Shown: piece after piece, positions 1 to 7,215 of the stretch | Position numbering within the stretch: position 1 is the stretch's first letter | Layout: every line of letters begins with the position of its first letter | Assembly: GCA_964276145.1 (NCBI GenBank) | Contig: CAXYDN010000007.1 | Span: 345,167 to 409,166, forward strand | Source: SCGC-AAA076-P13 sp964276145 | GTDB lineage: Bacteria > Pseudomonadota > Gammaproteobacteria > Magnimaribacterales > D2472 | Reading direction: 5' to 3' | Length of the DNA: 64,000 bases | The notes under the pieces: generated by a model | What the model was told of the DNA's origin: nothing | Seen by the model: the letters and a program-made list of their open reading frames with translations, nothing else | The model's database searches: none | Program-made: the position numbers and the translations under genes

Positions 1-26
1 ATTTTGTAGAAAAAATTTGAAAAAAA

Positions 27-419
27 TTAACGTTTTGAAAACTGCTTACTTTTTCTTGCTTTAACTAGGCCGGGTTTCTTTCTTTCAACTTTTCTTGGAT
101 CTCTAGTTAATAAACCTGCTTTTTTTAGTTGAGGTCTTAGCTCCTCATCATATGAAATTAAAGCACGCGAAATACCATGTCTTATAGCGCCAGCTTGTCC
201 AAAGCTACCACCACCTTTAACCTTAATATTAATATCTAGTTTATCTGAAAGTTCAGTCATCTCTAAAGGCTGCATAACCAACATTTGAGCAACTTTTCTA
301 CCGAAGTAAACGTCTAGTTGTTTATCATTAACTGTTATATTTCCTTTCCCTGAAGAAAGATAAATTCTAGCTGATGAAGTTTTTCTTCTGCCAGTCGCAT
401 AATGAGTTTCAGTTGTCAT
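27..419 (-). CDS. rpsI: 30S ribosomal protein S9
   Basis: S9 binds the 3' domain of 16S rRNA in the small-subunit head, and its C-terminal tail reaches the P-site tRNA. The family pattern is plain: ATGRRKTSSARIYL near the N-terminus, the KGGGSFGQAGAIRHGISRAL core, and the conserved end KQFSKR. An ATG six codons upstream exists, but the start at 419 gives 130 residues, the E. coli length, and its ATG overlaps the rplM stop as ATGA, so the two genes are translationally coupled. Only 26 bases of the window lie beyond the stop and no terminator hairpin is visible there. Confidence 0.97.
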   Translation of the reverse strand: MTTETHYATGRRKTSSARIYLSSGKGNITVNDKQLDVYFGRKVAQMLVMQPLEMTELSDKLDINIKVKGGGSFGQAGAIRHGISRALISYDEELRPQLKKAGLLTRDPRKVERKKPGLVKARKSKQFSKR

Positions 420-850
420 ACCGTTGGATTCCATTCAATTGGTTGTTGAGATTCGTGATCATGAATAGGCCCGCTAAAGACCTTAAGCTTTTTAATCATA
501 GATTTACCAAGTTTATTTTTTGGTAACATTCCTTTGACAGCTTCTTCTATAATTCTTTCAGGAAACTTTTCATTCATTTCTCTAAAAGTTTTAGTCTTTA
601 AACCGCCTGGATATAGGGAATGTGAGTAATATTTTTTATCAGTAAACTTTGCACCAGTTACTTTAATTTTTTCTGCATTGATAACAACTACGTAATCACC
701 ACCATCAGTATGTGGTGTAAAAGTTGGTTTATCTTTACCTCTAATTCTATCAGCAATTTTTGTACTCAATCTTCCTAAAACCTTATCGGAAGCATCAACC
801 ACATACCATTGTCTTTCTATATTTTCTTTCTTAAGTGAGAACGTTTTCAT
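416..850 (-). CDS. rplM: 50S ribosomal protein L13
   Basis: L13 is an early-assembly protein of the large subunit. The protein opens MKTFSLKKENIERQWYVVDA like E. coli L13 and contains the family motifs TPHTDGGDYVVVINA, GMLPKNKLG and KLKVFSG. An in-frame ATG two codons earlier (856) would add Met-Ile, and neither start has a clear Shine-Dalgarno sequence; 850 is preferred by homology (144 residues against 142 in E. coli). The gene is first in a two-gene operon with rpsI and has a good sigma-70 promoter just upstream. Confidence 0.97.
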   Translation of the reverse strand: MKTFSLKKENIERQWYVVDASDKVLGRLSTKIADRIRGKDKPTFTPHTDGGDYVVVINAEKIKVTGAKFTDKKYYSHSLYPGGLKTKTFREMNEKFPERIIEEAVKGMLPKNKLGKSMIKKLKVFSGPIHDHESQQPIEWNPTV

Positions 851-873
851 AATCATATTTTTGTAAGATGCGA

Positions 874-902
874 ATATTAATGTTTACTACAAAAATTAGC
901 AA
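874..902 (-). promoter_or_regulatory. sigma-70 promoter of rplM-rpsI
   Basis: Reading the minus strand, TTGCTA (897-902) and TAATAT (874-879) are separated by 17 bases, close to the sigma-70 consensus. The predicted start of transcription is near 867, giving a leader of about 11-17 bases. It lies in the only gap between zapE and rplM. Confidence 0.5.
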
Positions 903-921
903 TATTTTAGTGCATAATTCT

Positions 922-1959
922 TCAAATTAAATACTCTGAAGTTTGCATTTCAATTAGCCTGCTTTGGCACCTATTCCACAAAATTTCTAATTTAATACCT
1001 GTGTATAGCTTTTCATGATCAAAGTCATTAAAAAAGAATTTAATTTTTGTTTTGTCTCTATAGCAAATATCTATAAAGGATATGAATCTTCTAATGATAT
1101 CTGCTGAGTTATCATCGCAATATATAAATTCATTTAAAAAAATCCATTCAACGTTTTTTGAGATTTCTATATAGTCCTTAGATCCATTAGGCTCCCTAAA
1201 AAAATCACTGAAAGATATCCATAAGAAGTCTTTTGAAACGGCTTTACAAGTAAATTCTCGAGAATTAATGTTGAAATTTTTTTTTGTAAAATCTTTATTT
1301 TCAAAATTTTTTTTAATAATTGATAAAATATCTTCATCTTTAAACAATCGATTGGGATGTTGCTGATTAATATTGGCAATATTTCTTGTTCTGTAATCTA
1401 CTATTCCATCTAGTTTATGAACATTTAAATACTGTTGCATAGTCTTTATAGTCTGGATAAATTTTTGCCTTTGAAGACCGTCTTTATACAAATCATTTGG
1501 ATGTGCATTAGATGTTATATATAAAACCACATCTAATTGGATTAATTGGTTCAGCAAGTTTCCTATAATCATTGCATCAGCAACATCCTCGACTTGGAAC
1601 TCATCAATAAAAATTATTTGATATTTTTTGCTTAAAGATTTAGCTATGAAGTCTATAGGATTGCTTTTACCAGATAATTCAGCTAATTCGTTATGAATAT
1701 TTTGCATGAAATCTATATAGTGAAATATAGCTTTACTATGTTTCAATTGATTTATAAAAGATTTAGCTATAAGCGTTTTGCCCCTGCCTACTTCTCCCCA
1801 AATATAAAAACTTGTCTTATCTAATTTACTTTTTTTAAATTTATTTATGAAACTTTTTTCTTGCGGGACAGCTTCAATCATTTTTTGAATTAAATTAGAT
1901 TGTGCTAAATCTATTTCAATTCCTTGGTTTTTTAAATTATCGATGATATTTTGAATCAT
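922..1959 (-). CDS. zapE: AFG1-family ATPase, cell division protein ZapE
   Basis: ZapE is an AFG1-type AAA+-like ATPase that binds FtsZ and modulates the Z ring, mainly under stress. The 345-residue protein has a Walker A motif GEVGRGKT at about 55-62 and a Walker B FIDEFQVED at about 117-125, the latter being characteristic of AFG1 proteins. The length is close to E. coli ZapE (375). The position beside rplM-rpsI and a DegS-like protease is the usual gammaproteobacterial one. Its ATG lies only 7 bases from the ATG of the divergent protease gene, so the two must share overlapping promoters. Confidence 0.93.
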   Translation of the reverse strand: MIQNIIDNLKNQGIEIDLAQSNLIQKMIEAVPQEKSFINKFKKSKLDKTSFYIWGEVGRGKTLIAKSFINQLKHSKAIFHYIDFMQNIHNELAELSGKSNPIDFIAKSLSKKYQIIFIDEFQVEDVADAMIIGNLLNQLIQLDVVLYITSNAHPNDLYKDGLQRQKFIQTIKTMQQYLNVHKLDGIVDYRTRNIANINQQHPNRLFKDEDILSIIKKNFENKDFTKKNFNINSREFTCKAVSKDFLWISFSDFFREPNGSKDYIEISKNVEWIFLNEFIYCDDNSADIIRRFISFIDICYRDKTKIKFFFNDFDHEKLYTGIKLEILWNRCQSRLIEMQTSEYLI

Positions 1960-1966
1960 TAATATT

Positions 1967-2959
1967 ATGAATTTTATACAAAGAACTAAAATAAACTATT
2001 TACTAGTTATTTCAATAACAATATTTTTATCATGGATATTTTTATCTAATGATAAAAATAGATTTGTTTCTGCTGCCCATAATTCTATTGAGTCTGTTGT
2101 GACCATATACTCCTATAATAACAATAGAAACTATGCAAATAATAATATTGGTTCCGGGGTAGTTTTTTCTAAAGATGGTTATATTGTTACAAACTTTCAC
2201 ATCATTTCTGGAAATAAATTTATTAAAATTAAATTAAATGATGGCCAAGAGTTTGATGCAAAAATTATTGGTAGTGATGCTAATGCAGATATTGCGGTAT
2301 TAAAAATACAATCAAATGAAGAATTAAAGCCTATCAATATTTCTGATAGTAGTGATCTTAAGGTTGGAGATAAAGTGCTAGCAATAGGAAATCCTTATGG
2401 AATTGGTATTTCTGTTTCTAGTGGAATAATTAGTGCTACCGGCAGGGATTATGGCAACCCCTATCTTGAGCTCATTCAGACAGATGCAGCAATCAATCCT
2501 GGTAATTCAGGTGGAGCATTAATCAATGAAAATGGTAATTTAATTGGTATAAATACAAAAATATTTTCTAGGACTGGAGGATTTCAAGGTCTTGGATTTG
2601 CAATACCATCAAATAATATTGTTCAAATAGCTTCTGAACTAATTCAATTCGGAAAAATAAGATCTGGCTGGATTGGTAACTTTAGAGTAAGTCCTATTAG
2701 ATTAAATATAAAAAATAATTTAATTAATGGTCTAAGAATAGTTGAGATTGATAATTATGGGCCTTTATTTGAAAAAGGTATCGGTGTAAACGACATAATA
2801 ATTAGTATTAATGGTGGCAAAGGTGATTGGAAAAATTTAACCTCCTCGTTAAAATTTGCCAGTCTTGGAAATAATATTATTTTTGAGATTTTAACTATTG
2901 ACAACAAGTACAAAACAATTGAGATAAAATCAAGTGAGATAAAAGAATTAACTGGGTAA
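1967..2959 (+). CDS. degS: DegS-like membrane-anchored serine protease
   Basis: This is a trypsin-fold HtrA-family protease with one PDZ domain, the architecture of DegS, which cuts RseA in the periplasm to start the sigma-E envelope stress response. A single N-terminal membrane anchor spans about residues 10-26. The catalytic triad is visible as His78 (TNFHII), Asp108 (NADIAVL) and Ser181 (NPGNSGGAL). The C-terminal 100 residues form one divergent PDZ domain; DegP/DegQ have two. The length of 330 fits DegS (355). The gene is divergent from zapE and convergent with murA, whose end it overlaps by 12 bases. Whether RseA/sigma-E exist in this organism cannot be seen here. Confidence 0.85.
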   Translation: MNFIQRTKINYLLVISITIFLSWIFLSNDKNRFVSAAHNSIESVVTIYSYNNNRNYANNNIGSGVVFSKDGYIVTNFHIISGNKFIKIKLNDGQEFDAKIIGSDANADIAVLKIQSNEELKPINISDSSDLKVGDKVLAIGNPYGIGISVSSGIISATGRDYGNPYLELIQTDAAINPGNSGGALINENGNLIGINTKIFSRTGGFQGLGFAIPSNNIVQIASELIQFGKIRSGWIGNFRVSPIRLNIKNNLINGLRIVEIDNYGPLFEKGIGVNDIIISINGGKGDWKNLTSSLKFASLGNNIIFEILTIDNKYKTIEIKSSEIKELTG

Positions 2960-4207
2960 CCTAGTTATATTTGCTCCGAGGTAATTTAATTTTTCTTCAA
3001 TTCTCTCGTATCCTCTATCTATATGATAAATTCTATCAACCTTTGTTTGCCCCTTTGCACATAAACCAGCTAAGATTAGACTCGCTGACGCTCTTAAATC
3101 GGTTGCCATAACTTCAGCTCCATATAACGAGTCTACGCCATTAATAATAGCCTGATTTCCATTAATTTGTATGTCACATCCCATGCGGTTTAGTTCCTGA
3201 ACATGCATAAATCTATTTTCAAAAACAGTTTCGTAAATATTGGATACGCCATCAGAAATAGCATTAATAACAGAGAATTGAGCTTGCATATCTGTAGGAA
3301 ATTCTGGGAATGGCGCTGTTGTAATATCTACAGGCTTTGGCTTCTTTTGATTCATTGAAAGAGATATCGAATTTTTTGTGGTAACTATTTCTGCTCCAGT
3401 TTCTTTTAACTTATGTAGAACTTTATTAAGTCTTTCGGGGTTAATACCGTTAATTGTTATTTCTCCACCAGTTACAACTGCAGCAACTAAATAAGTTCCT
3501 GCTTCAATTCTATCTGCTGGAATATTGAATTCAGTTCCATGCAAATCTCTTACACCCTCAATAGTAATTTCATCTGTTCCAGCACCTGTAATTTTTGCGC
3601 CCATTTTATTTAAAAGTTCAGCAAGATCAATAATTTCAGGCTCTTTAGCAACATTTGTAAGCGTTGTTGTGCCCTCTGCAAGACAGGCAGCCATCATTAT
3701 ATTTTCAGTACCAGTTACAGTTACGCCATCAAATTTAATTTTTGTTCCAACCAATTTGTCTGCATTTGCTTCTATATATCCATTTCTTAATGAGATTGAT
3801 GCTCCAAGTTGTTCAAGGGCATCTAAATGAAAATTGACAGGTCGACTCCCAATAGCACAACCACCAGGCAAAGCTATTTTTGCACTACCATACCTTGCAA
3901 CAAGTGGTCCTAGAACTAAGATAGAAGCCCTCATAGTTTTGACCAACTCATATCTTGCTTCTTTTTCAGTAAGGTTGTTTGATGTTATTGTGAAATCCAT
4001 ATTTTCGTTGAGCTGTATTTCTGCGCCCATAGAACCAAGAAGCTCAAACATTGTAGTAATATCTTGCAAGTAAGGTAAATTTTTTAGAACGATACTTTCA
4101 TTTGATAATATCGTTGCAGCAATCATTGGGAGTGCTGCATTTTTAGCACCAGAGCAGGATATGGTCCCACCCAATGAACCGCCTCCATTAATCAATAATT
4201 TTTCCAT
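2948..4207 (-). CDS. murA: UDP-N-acetylglucosamine 1-carboxyvinyltransferase
   Basis: MurA transfers enolpyruvate from PEP to UDP-GlcNAc, the first committed step of peptidoglycan synthesis, in the cytoplasm. The 419 residues match E. coli MurA in length. The conserved Lys-Asn pair is at 22-23 (GAKNAALP), and the active-site cysteine, the fosfomycin target, is Cys117 in GGCAIGSRPVN. It directly follows ibaG (TAA, then ATG with no gap), the order seen in most Gammaproteobacteria. Its 3' end overlaps the convergent degS by 12 bases. Confidence 0.98.
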   Translation of the reverse strand: MEKLLINGGGSLGGTISCSGAKNAALPMIAATILSNESIVLKNLPYLQDITTMFELLGSMGAEIQLNENMDFTITSNNLTEKEARYELVKTMRASILVLGPLVARYGSAKIALPGGCAIGSRPVNFHLDALEQLGASISLRNGYIEANADKLVGTKIKFDGVTVTGTENIMMAACLAEGTTTLTNVAKEPEIIDLAELLNKMGAKITGAGTDEITIEGVRDLHGTEFNIPADRIEAGTYLVAAVVTGGEITINGINPERLNKVLHKLKETGAEIVTTKNSISLSMNQKKPKPVDITTAPFPEFPTDMQAQFSVINAISDGVSNIYETVFENRFMHVQELNRMGCDIQINGNQAIINGVDSLYGAEVMATDLRASASLILAGLCAKGQTKVDRIYHIDRGYERIEEKLNYLGANITRLPS

Positions 4208-4426
4208 TTAATTTACTCTAGTTTCTATGCTTAATGCGTGAAGTTCGCCTGATTGAAATTGCTTTTTTAATGGTAATAAAACCATCTTATGTTGTTCTAT
4301 TAATGAAATATCTTCAAAAGATTTCGATATAACCAATAATTTGAAGTTACATGAATCTCCTTCAAACACACATTCAGCATCAGCTATCTCACTAGAAATG
4401 AGATTTTTTATTAGCTCCTTATCCAC
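4208..4426 (-). CDS. ibaG: BolA/IbaG family protein
   Basis: This is a 72-residue BolA-like protein. Such proteins pair with monothiol glutaredoxins to handle 2Fe-2S clusters, and IbaG is linked to acid stress and envelope maintenance. The family core is seen in the C-terminal half: the stretch around LIEQHKMVLLPL and the closing HALSIETR. The start codon is GTG, overlapping the end of mlaC by 8 bases. The mlaC-ibaG-murA order is the conserved tail of the mla operon, which supports IbaG rather than BolA. Confidence 0.88.
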   Translation of the reverse strand: MDKELIKNLISSEIADAECVFEGDSCNFKLLVISKSFEDISLIEQHKMVLLPLKKQFQSGELHALSIETRVN

Positions 4427-5054
4427 TTATTCCAGCATCCCCAGCATCTGAAACCCATCCTTCTAATGTGTCTTCAATGTCACCACTATTTTTACTTGCT
4501 AATGCTTGAAATTGATTTCTAAATGTTAGTCCAAGATTCACGCCATTAACAATAATGTTAACAATTGACCAACTATTATTTTTATTCTTTCTTAACTTGT
4601 AAGAGATTGGATACTTGCTACTTCCAGTATTAAGGACTTGCTGCACTTCAATATTTTTAATATCTTCAATTGATATTGGAGTCTTAGGAAATAAGGTAAT
4701 TATATTTTGATTCTCCCACTGAGCTAAGGTTTCTGCATATGTATCTAATAAAGAATCTTTGAAAATATCTACAAAATCTGCTCTTTGCTTCTCTGTTGCA
4801 GCCCTATAATACTTTCTGCCCATTACAGTTCCTGCAACTAATCTAAAATCGATCATAGGCTCAAAGATATCTTTAATTTTTTGTTCATATTGTTCTCTAT
4901 CTTCTATAAATAATGCCTTATTTTCTATCAAAACAGTAACCATTAACTGGGCATTATCATCAATAAAAATATGGGGGTCACTTTCTGATATAAGCGGCAT
5001 AGTGCAAAGCAAAAATATAATTGAAAATAAAAAATTTTTTATAACTGCAAACAT
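4419..5054 (-). CDS. mlaC: phospholipid-transport periplasmic protein MlaC
   Basis: MlaC shuttles phospholipids through the periplasm between the outer-membrane MlaA complex and the inner-membrane MlaFEDB transporter. From the ATG at 5054 the protein is 211 residues, the E. coli length, with a signal peptide (hydrophobic 8-20, cleavage near SES). Family features are RADFVDIFKDSLLDTYA and the middle strand with KYPISYKLRK. An ATG 18 codons further upstream would bury the signal sequence and lies beyond the predicted promoter. The usual mlaF, mlaE and mlaD are absent next to it; the neighbour upstream is divergent kdsD. Confidence 0.87.
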   Translation of the reverse strand: MFAVIKNFLFSIIFLLCTMPLISESDPHIFIDDNAQLMVTVLIENKALFIEDREQYEQKIKDIFEPMIDFRLVAGTVMGRKYYRAATEKQRADFVDIFKDSLLDTYAETLAQWENQNIITLFPKTPISIEDIKNIEVQQVLNTGSSKYPISYKLRKNKNNSWSIVNIIVNGVNLGLTFRNQFQALASKNSGDIEDTLEGWVSDAGDAGISG

Positions 5055-5060
5055 TGGTCT

Positions 5061-5069
5061 ATTATAGCA
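5061..5069 (-). promoter_or_regulatory. extended -10 promoter of mlaC, probably leaderless
   Basis: The minus strand reads TGCTATAAT, a full extended -10 element. Exactly 6 bases separate it from the ATG at 5054, so transcription should begin at or next to the start codon. No Shine-Dalgarno sequence is present. Confidence 0.55.
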
Positions 5070-5108
5070 TTTAGAAGATAATAAAAATCGAGTAATTCTA
5101 TCAAACAC

Positions 5109-6071
5109 ATGAAAAAATTTAATTACATAGGCTCTGCTAAAAAAACATTTAAAATTGAATCAGAAGCCATTAACAACTTATCAAAACAAATAGACAAAGA
5201 CTTTGTTTCTTTATGTAATGCAATCAGATTAAACGAGGGTAAATTTATTATAATGGGAGTTGGTAAATCTGGTCATATTGGACAAAAAATCTCTGCTACT
5301 CTTTCAAGTACTGGCACAGGATCGATTTTTATTCATCCAACTGAGGCTGCACATGGTGACCTAGGTCTAATTGGAAAAAAAGATATTGTACTTTTAATAT
5401 CTAATTCCGGAGAAACGGATGAAATTATAAATATTTTGCCATCATTAAAAAGATTAACAAAAAAAATAACGTCTTTAACAGGTAGTAAAAAATCAACAAT
5501 TGCAAAAGCGTCAGATATTGCAATTGTAATTAAATCAAAAGAGGCATGCCCTTTAGATCTTGCTCCAACCTCGTCTACAACTGCTGCTTTAGCTTTTGGA
5601 GACGCTTTAGCTATTGCTTTATTGGAATCAAAAGGTTTTACAAAAAAAGATTTTGCTTCTTCGCATCCAGCTGGAAAACTAGGAAAAAAATTAATTACTC
5701 AAGTTAAACACATAATGCATTCGGGAAATAATATCCCAAAAGTAAGTATTAATACTTTGCTTTCTGACGCTCTTATTGAAATGACTGAAAAAAGTCTTGG
5801 AATTACTCTTGTAAAAAATCGTTCGAAAGTTGTTGGAATTTTTACTGATGGAGACTTAAGAAGATGTCTCAATCAAAAGATAGACATAAACTCAACCTTA
5901 ATTAAGAATGTTATGACCAAAAAGTTTATTACTATTGAGGATGAAGCTTTAGCAATTGATGCTGCTGAAATTATGGAAAAGAATAAAATTTTTACATTAG
6001 CAGTAATGAAAAAAGATAAAAATGTTGGAGTTATTGCAATGCATGATTTAATTCAAGCACGGATTTTATAG
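5109..6071 (+). CDS. kdsD: arabinose-5-phosphate isomerase
   Basis: KdsD converts ribulose 5-phosphate to arabinose 5-phosphate, the first step towards Kdo of lipopolysaccharide. The 320 residues hold a SIS sugar-isomerase domain (MGVGKSGHIGQK at about 49-60; SNSGETDE; HPTEAAHGDLG) followed by two CBS motifs from about 200 to the end (FTDGDLRR). E. coli KdsD is 328. It heads a tight plus-strand operon with lptA, lptB and rpoN. The usual kdsC and lptC between kdsD and lptA are missing. Confidence 0.95.
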   Translation: MKKFNYIGSAKKTFKIESEAINNLSKQIDKDFVSLCNAIRLNEGKFIIMGVGKSGHIGQKISATLSSTGTGSIFIHPTEAAHGDLGLIGKKDIVLLISNSGETDEIINILPSLKRLTKKITSLTGSKKSTIAKASDIAIVIKSKEACPLDLAPTSSTTAALAFGDALAIALLESKGFTKKDFASSHPAGKLGKKLITQVKHIMHSGNNIPKVSINTLLSDALIEMTEKSLGITLVKNRSKVVGIFTDGDLRRCLNQKIDINSTLIKNVMTKKFITIEDEALAIDAAEIMEKNKIFTLAVMKKDKNVGVIAMHDLIQARIL

Positions 6072-6494
6072 TTGAATACTTTTAACCTAAAAATAATTAT
6101 TTCATTTTTATGTTTTATAGCAATGAATTTAAATGCAGAATTTAGCACTGGTAAACTAACAATTAATTCCTCAACTATTAAGATAATAAAAGATCAGAAT
6201 GAAATACTTTTTGATGGGAATGTCTTCATAAAATCTAGAGATTTTATAATAAATGCTGATAAAGCTACCTTCAATAATGTCAATAAAATTATTTCTGTAA
6301 ATGGGGCTCCCTCTAGAATTGATTCAGTCTATGAAGATAATATTTTTAAAGGTAGTGCAGATAAAATAGTTTTTTCTGAAGCTAATGAGTTTCAACTAAT
6401 TGGTAATGCGCAAATGAACTATGAAAATATTGATATCTCTTCAAATGAAATTACTTTCAGCTTAAAAGATGGCAAAATTACTACTAGCAACTAG
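6072..6494 (+). CDS. lptA: LPS-transport periplasmic protein LptA
   Basis: LptA forms the periplasmic bridge that carries lipopolysaccharide from LptC to LptD. The start is TTG, directly after the kdsD stop; later ATGs would lose the signal peptide (hydrophobic 7-18, cleavage near NLNA-EF). The mature part has the OstA/LptA pattern: LFDGNVFIKSRDFIINADKA and a VNGAPSRID strand. At 140 residues it is shorter than E. coli LptA (185). LptC is absent upstream, so I considered an LptC identity, but the repeat pattern and signal peptide, in place of an uncleaved anchor, fit LptA. Confidence 0.8.
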   Translation: MNTFNLKIIISFLCFIAMNLNAEFSTGKLTINSSTIKIIKDQNEILFDGNVFIKSRDFIINADKATFNNVNKIISVNGAPSRIDSVYEDNIFKGSADKIVFSEANEFQLIGNAQMNYENIDISSNEITFSLKDGKITTSN

Positions 6495-6496
6495 AT

Positions 6497-7210
6497 ATGC
6501 TGACATTAAAAAATATTAAAAAATCTATCAAAGATAAAACTATAGTTAATGAAATTAGTTTTGATGTACCTCTTAGATCTGTTAATGGTCTCTTAGGCCC
6601 TAATGGCGCAGGCAAGACAACAACCTTTTATATAATTGCAGGTCTTTTGAAACCAGATCATGGTGAGATTATTTTTAATGGGGAAGATATATCTAAACTT
6701 TCTATGCATAAACGATCAAAACTCGGAATTAAATATCTGCCTCAGGAGCCCTCAATCTTTCAAAATTTGTCTGTTTATGAAAATTTACTTGGTCTTGCAG
6801 AAATTTCTATAACAAAAAAAGAGGATATTGATAAGTTTATTGAAAAATCAATAGATGAATTTGGTCTATCAAACATTATAAATCTTAAAGGTAGGCAGCT
6901 ATCTGGTGGACAAAGAAGAAAGGTTGAAATTGCTAGAACACTTGCAGCAGAACCGAAAATAATACTTCTTGATGAACCTTTTGCTGGTATTGATCCAATT
7001 GCAATAGAGGATATAAAGCAAGTTTTAATCAAGTTAAAAGAAAAGAATATAGGTATATTAATAACAGATCATAATGTTCGAGAAGCACTAGAAATATGTG
7101 ATCAGGCAATGGTAATAAGCAACGGAGCTCTGATAGCGGAAGGTGATAAAACTTCATTAATAAATAATGAGATAGTCAAAGAAGTTTATCTTGGCAACAT
7201 GTATAACTAA
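6497..7210 (+). CDS. lptB: LPS export ABC transporter ATPase LptB
   Basis: LptB powers extraction of lipopolysaccharide from the inner membrane with LptF and LptG (both encoded at 56.2-58.4 kb). The 237-residue ATPase has Walker A GPNGAGKTT at 34-42, the signature LSGGQRRKVEIAR at 135-147, Walker B IILLDEP at 155-161 and a switch His in TDHNVRE. The glutamine loop and LPQEPSIF segment are typical of LptB. It sits between lptA and rpoN as in most Gammaproteobacteria. Confidence 0.97.
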   Translation: MLTLKNIKKSIKDKTIVNEISFDVPLRSVNGLLGPNGAGKTTTFYIIAGLLKPDHGEIIFNGEDISKLSMHKRSKLGIKYLPQEPSIFQNLSVYENLLGLAEISITKKEDIDKFIEKSIDEFGLSNIINLKGRQLSGGQRRKVEIARTLAAEPKIILLDEPFAGIDPIAIEDIKQVLIKLKEKNIGILITDHNVREALEICDQAMVISNGALIAEGDKTSLINNEIVKEVYLGNMYN

Positions 7211-7215
7211 GATTT

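Noticed and set aside
5055..5108. 18-codon upstream start for mlaC
   Set aside because: It would bury the signal peptide and lies upstream of a clear extended -10 element.
6072..6494. Possible LptC instead of LptA
   Set aside because: The cleavable signal peptide and OstA/LptA strand repeats fit LptA; LptC keeps an uncleaved anchor and is longer.
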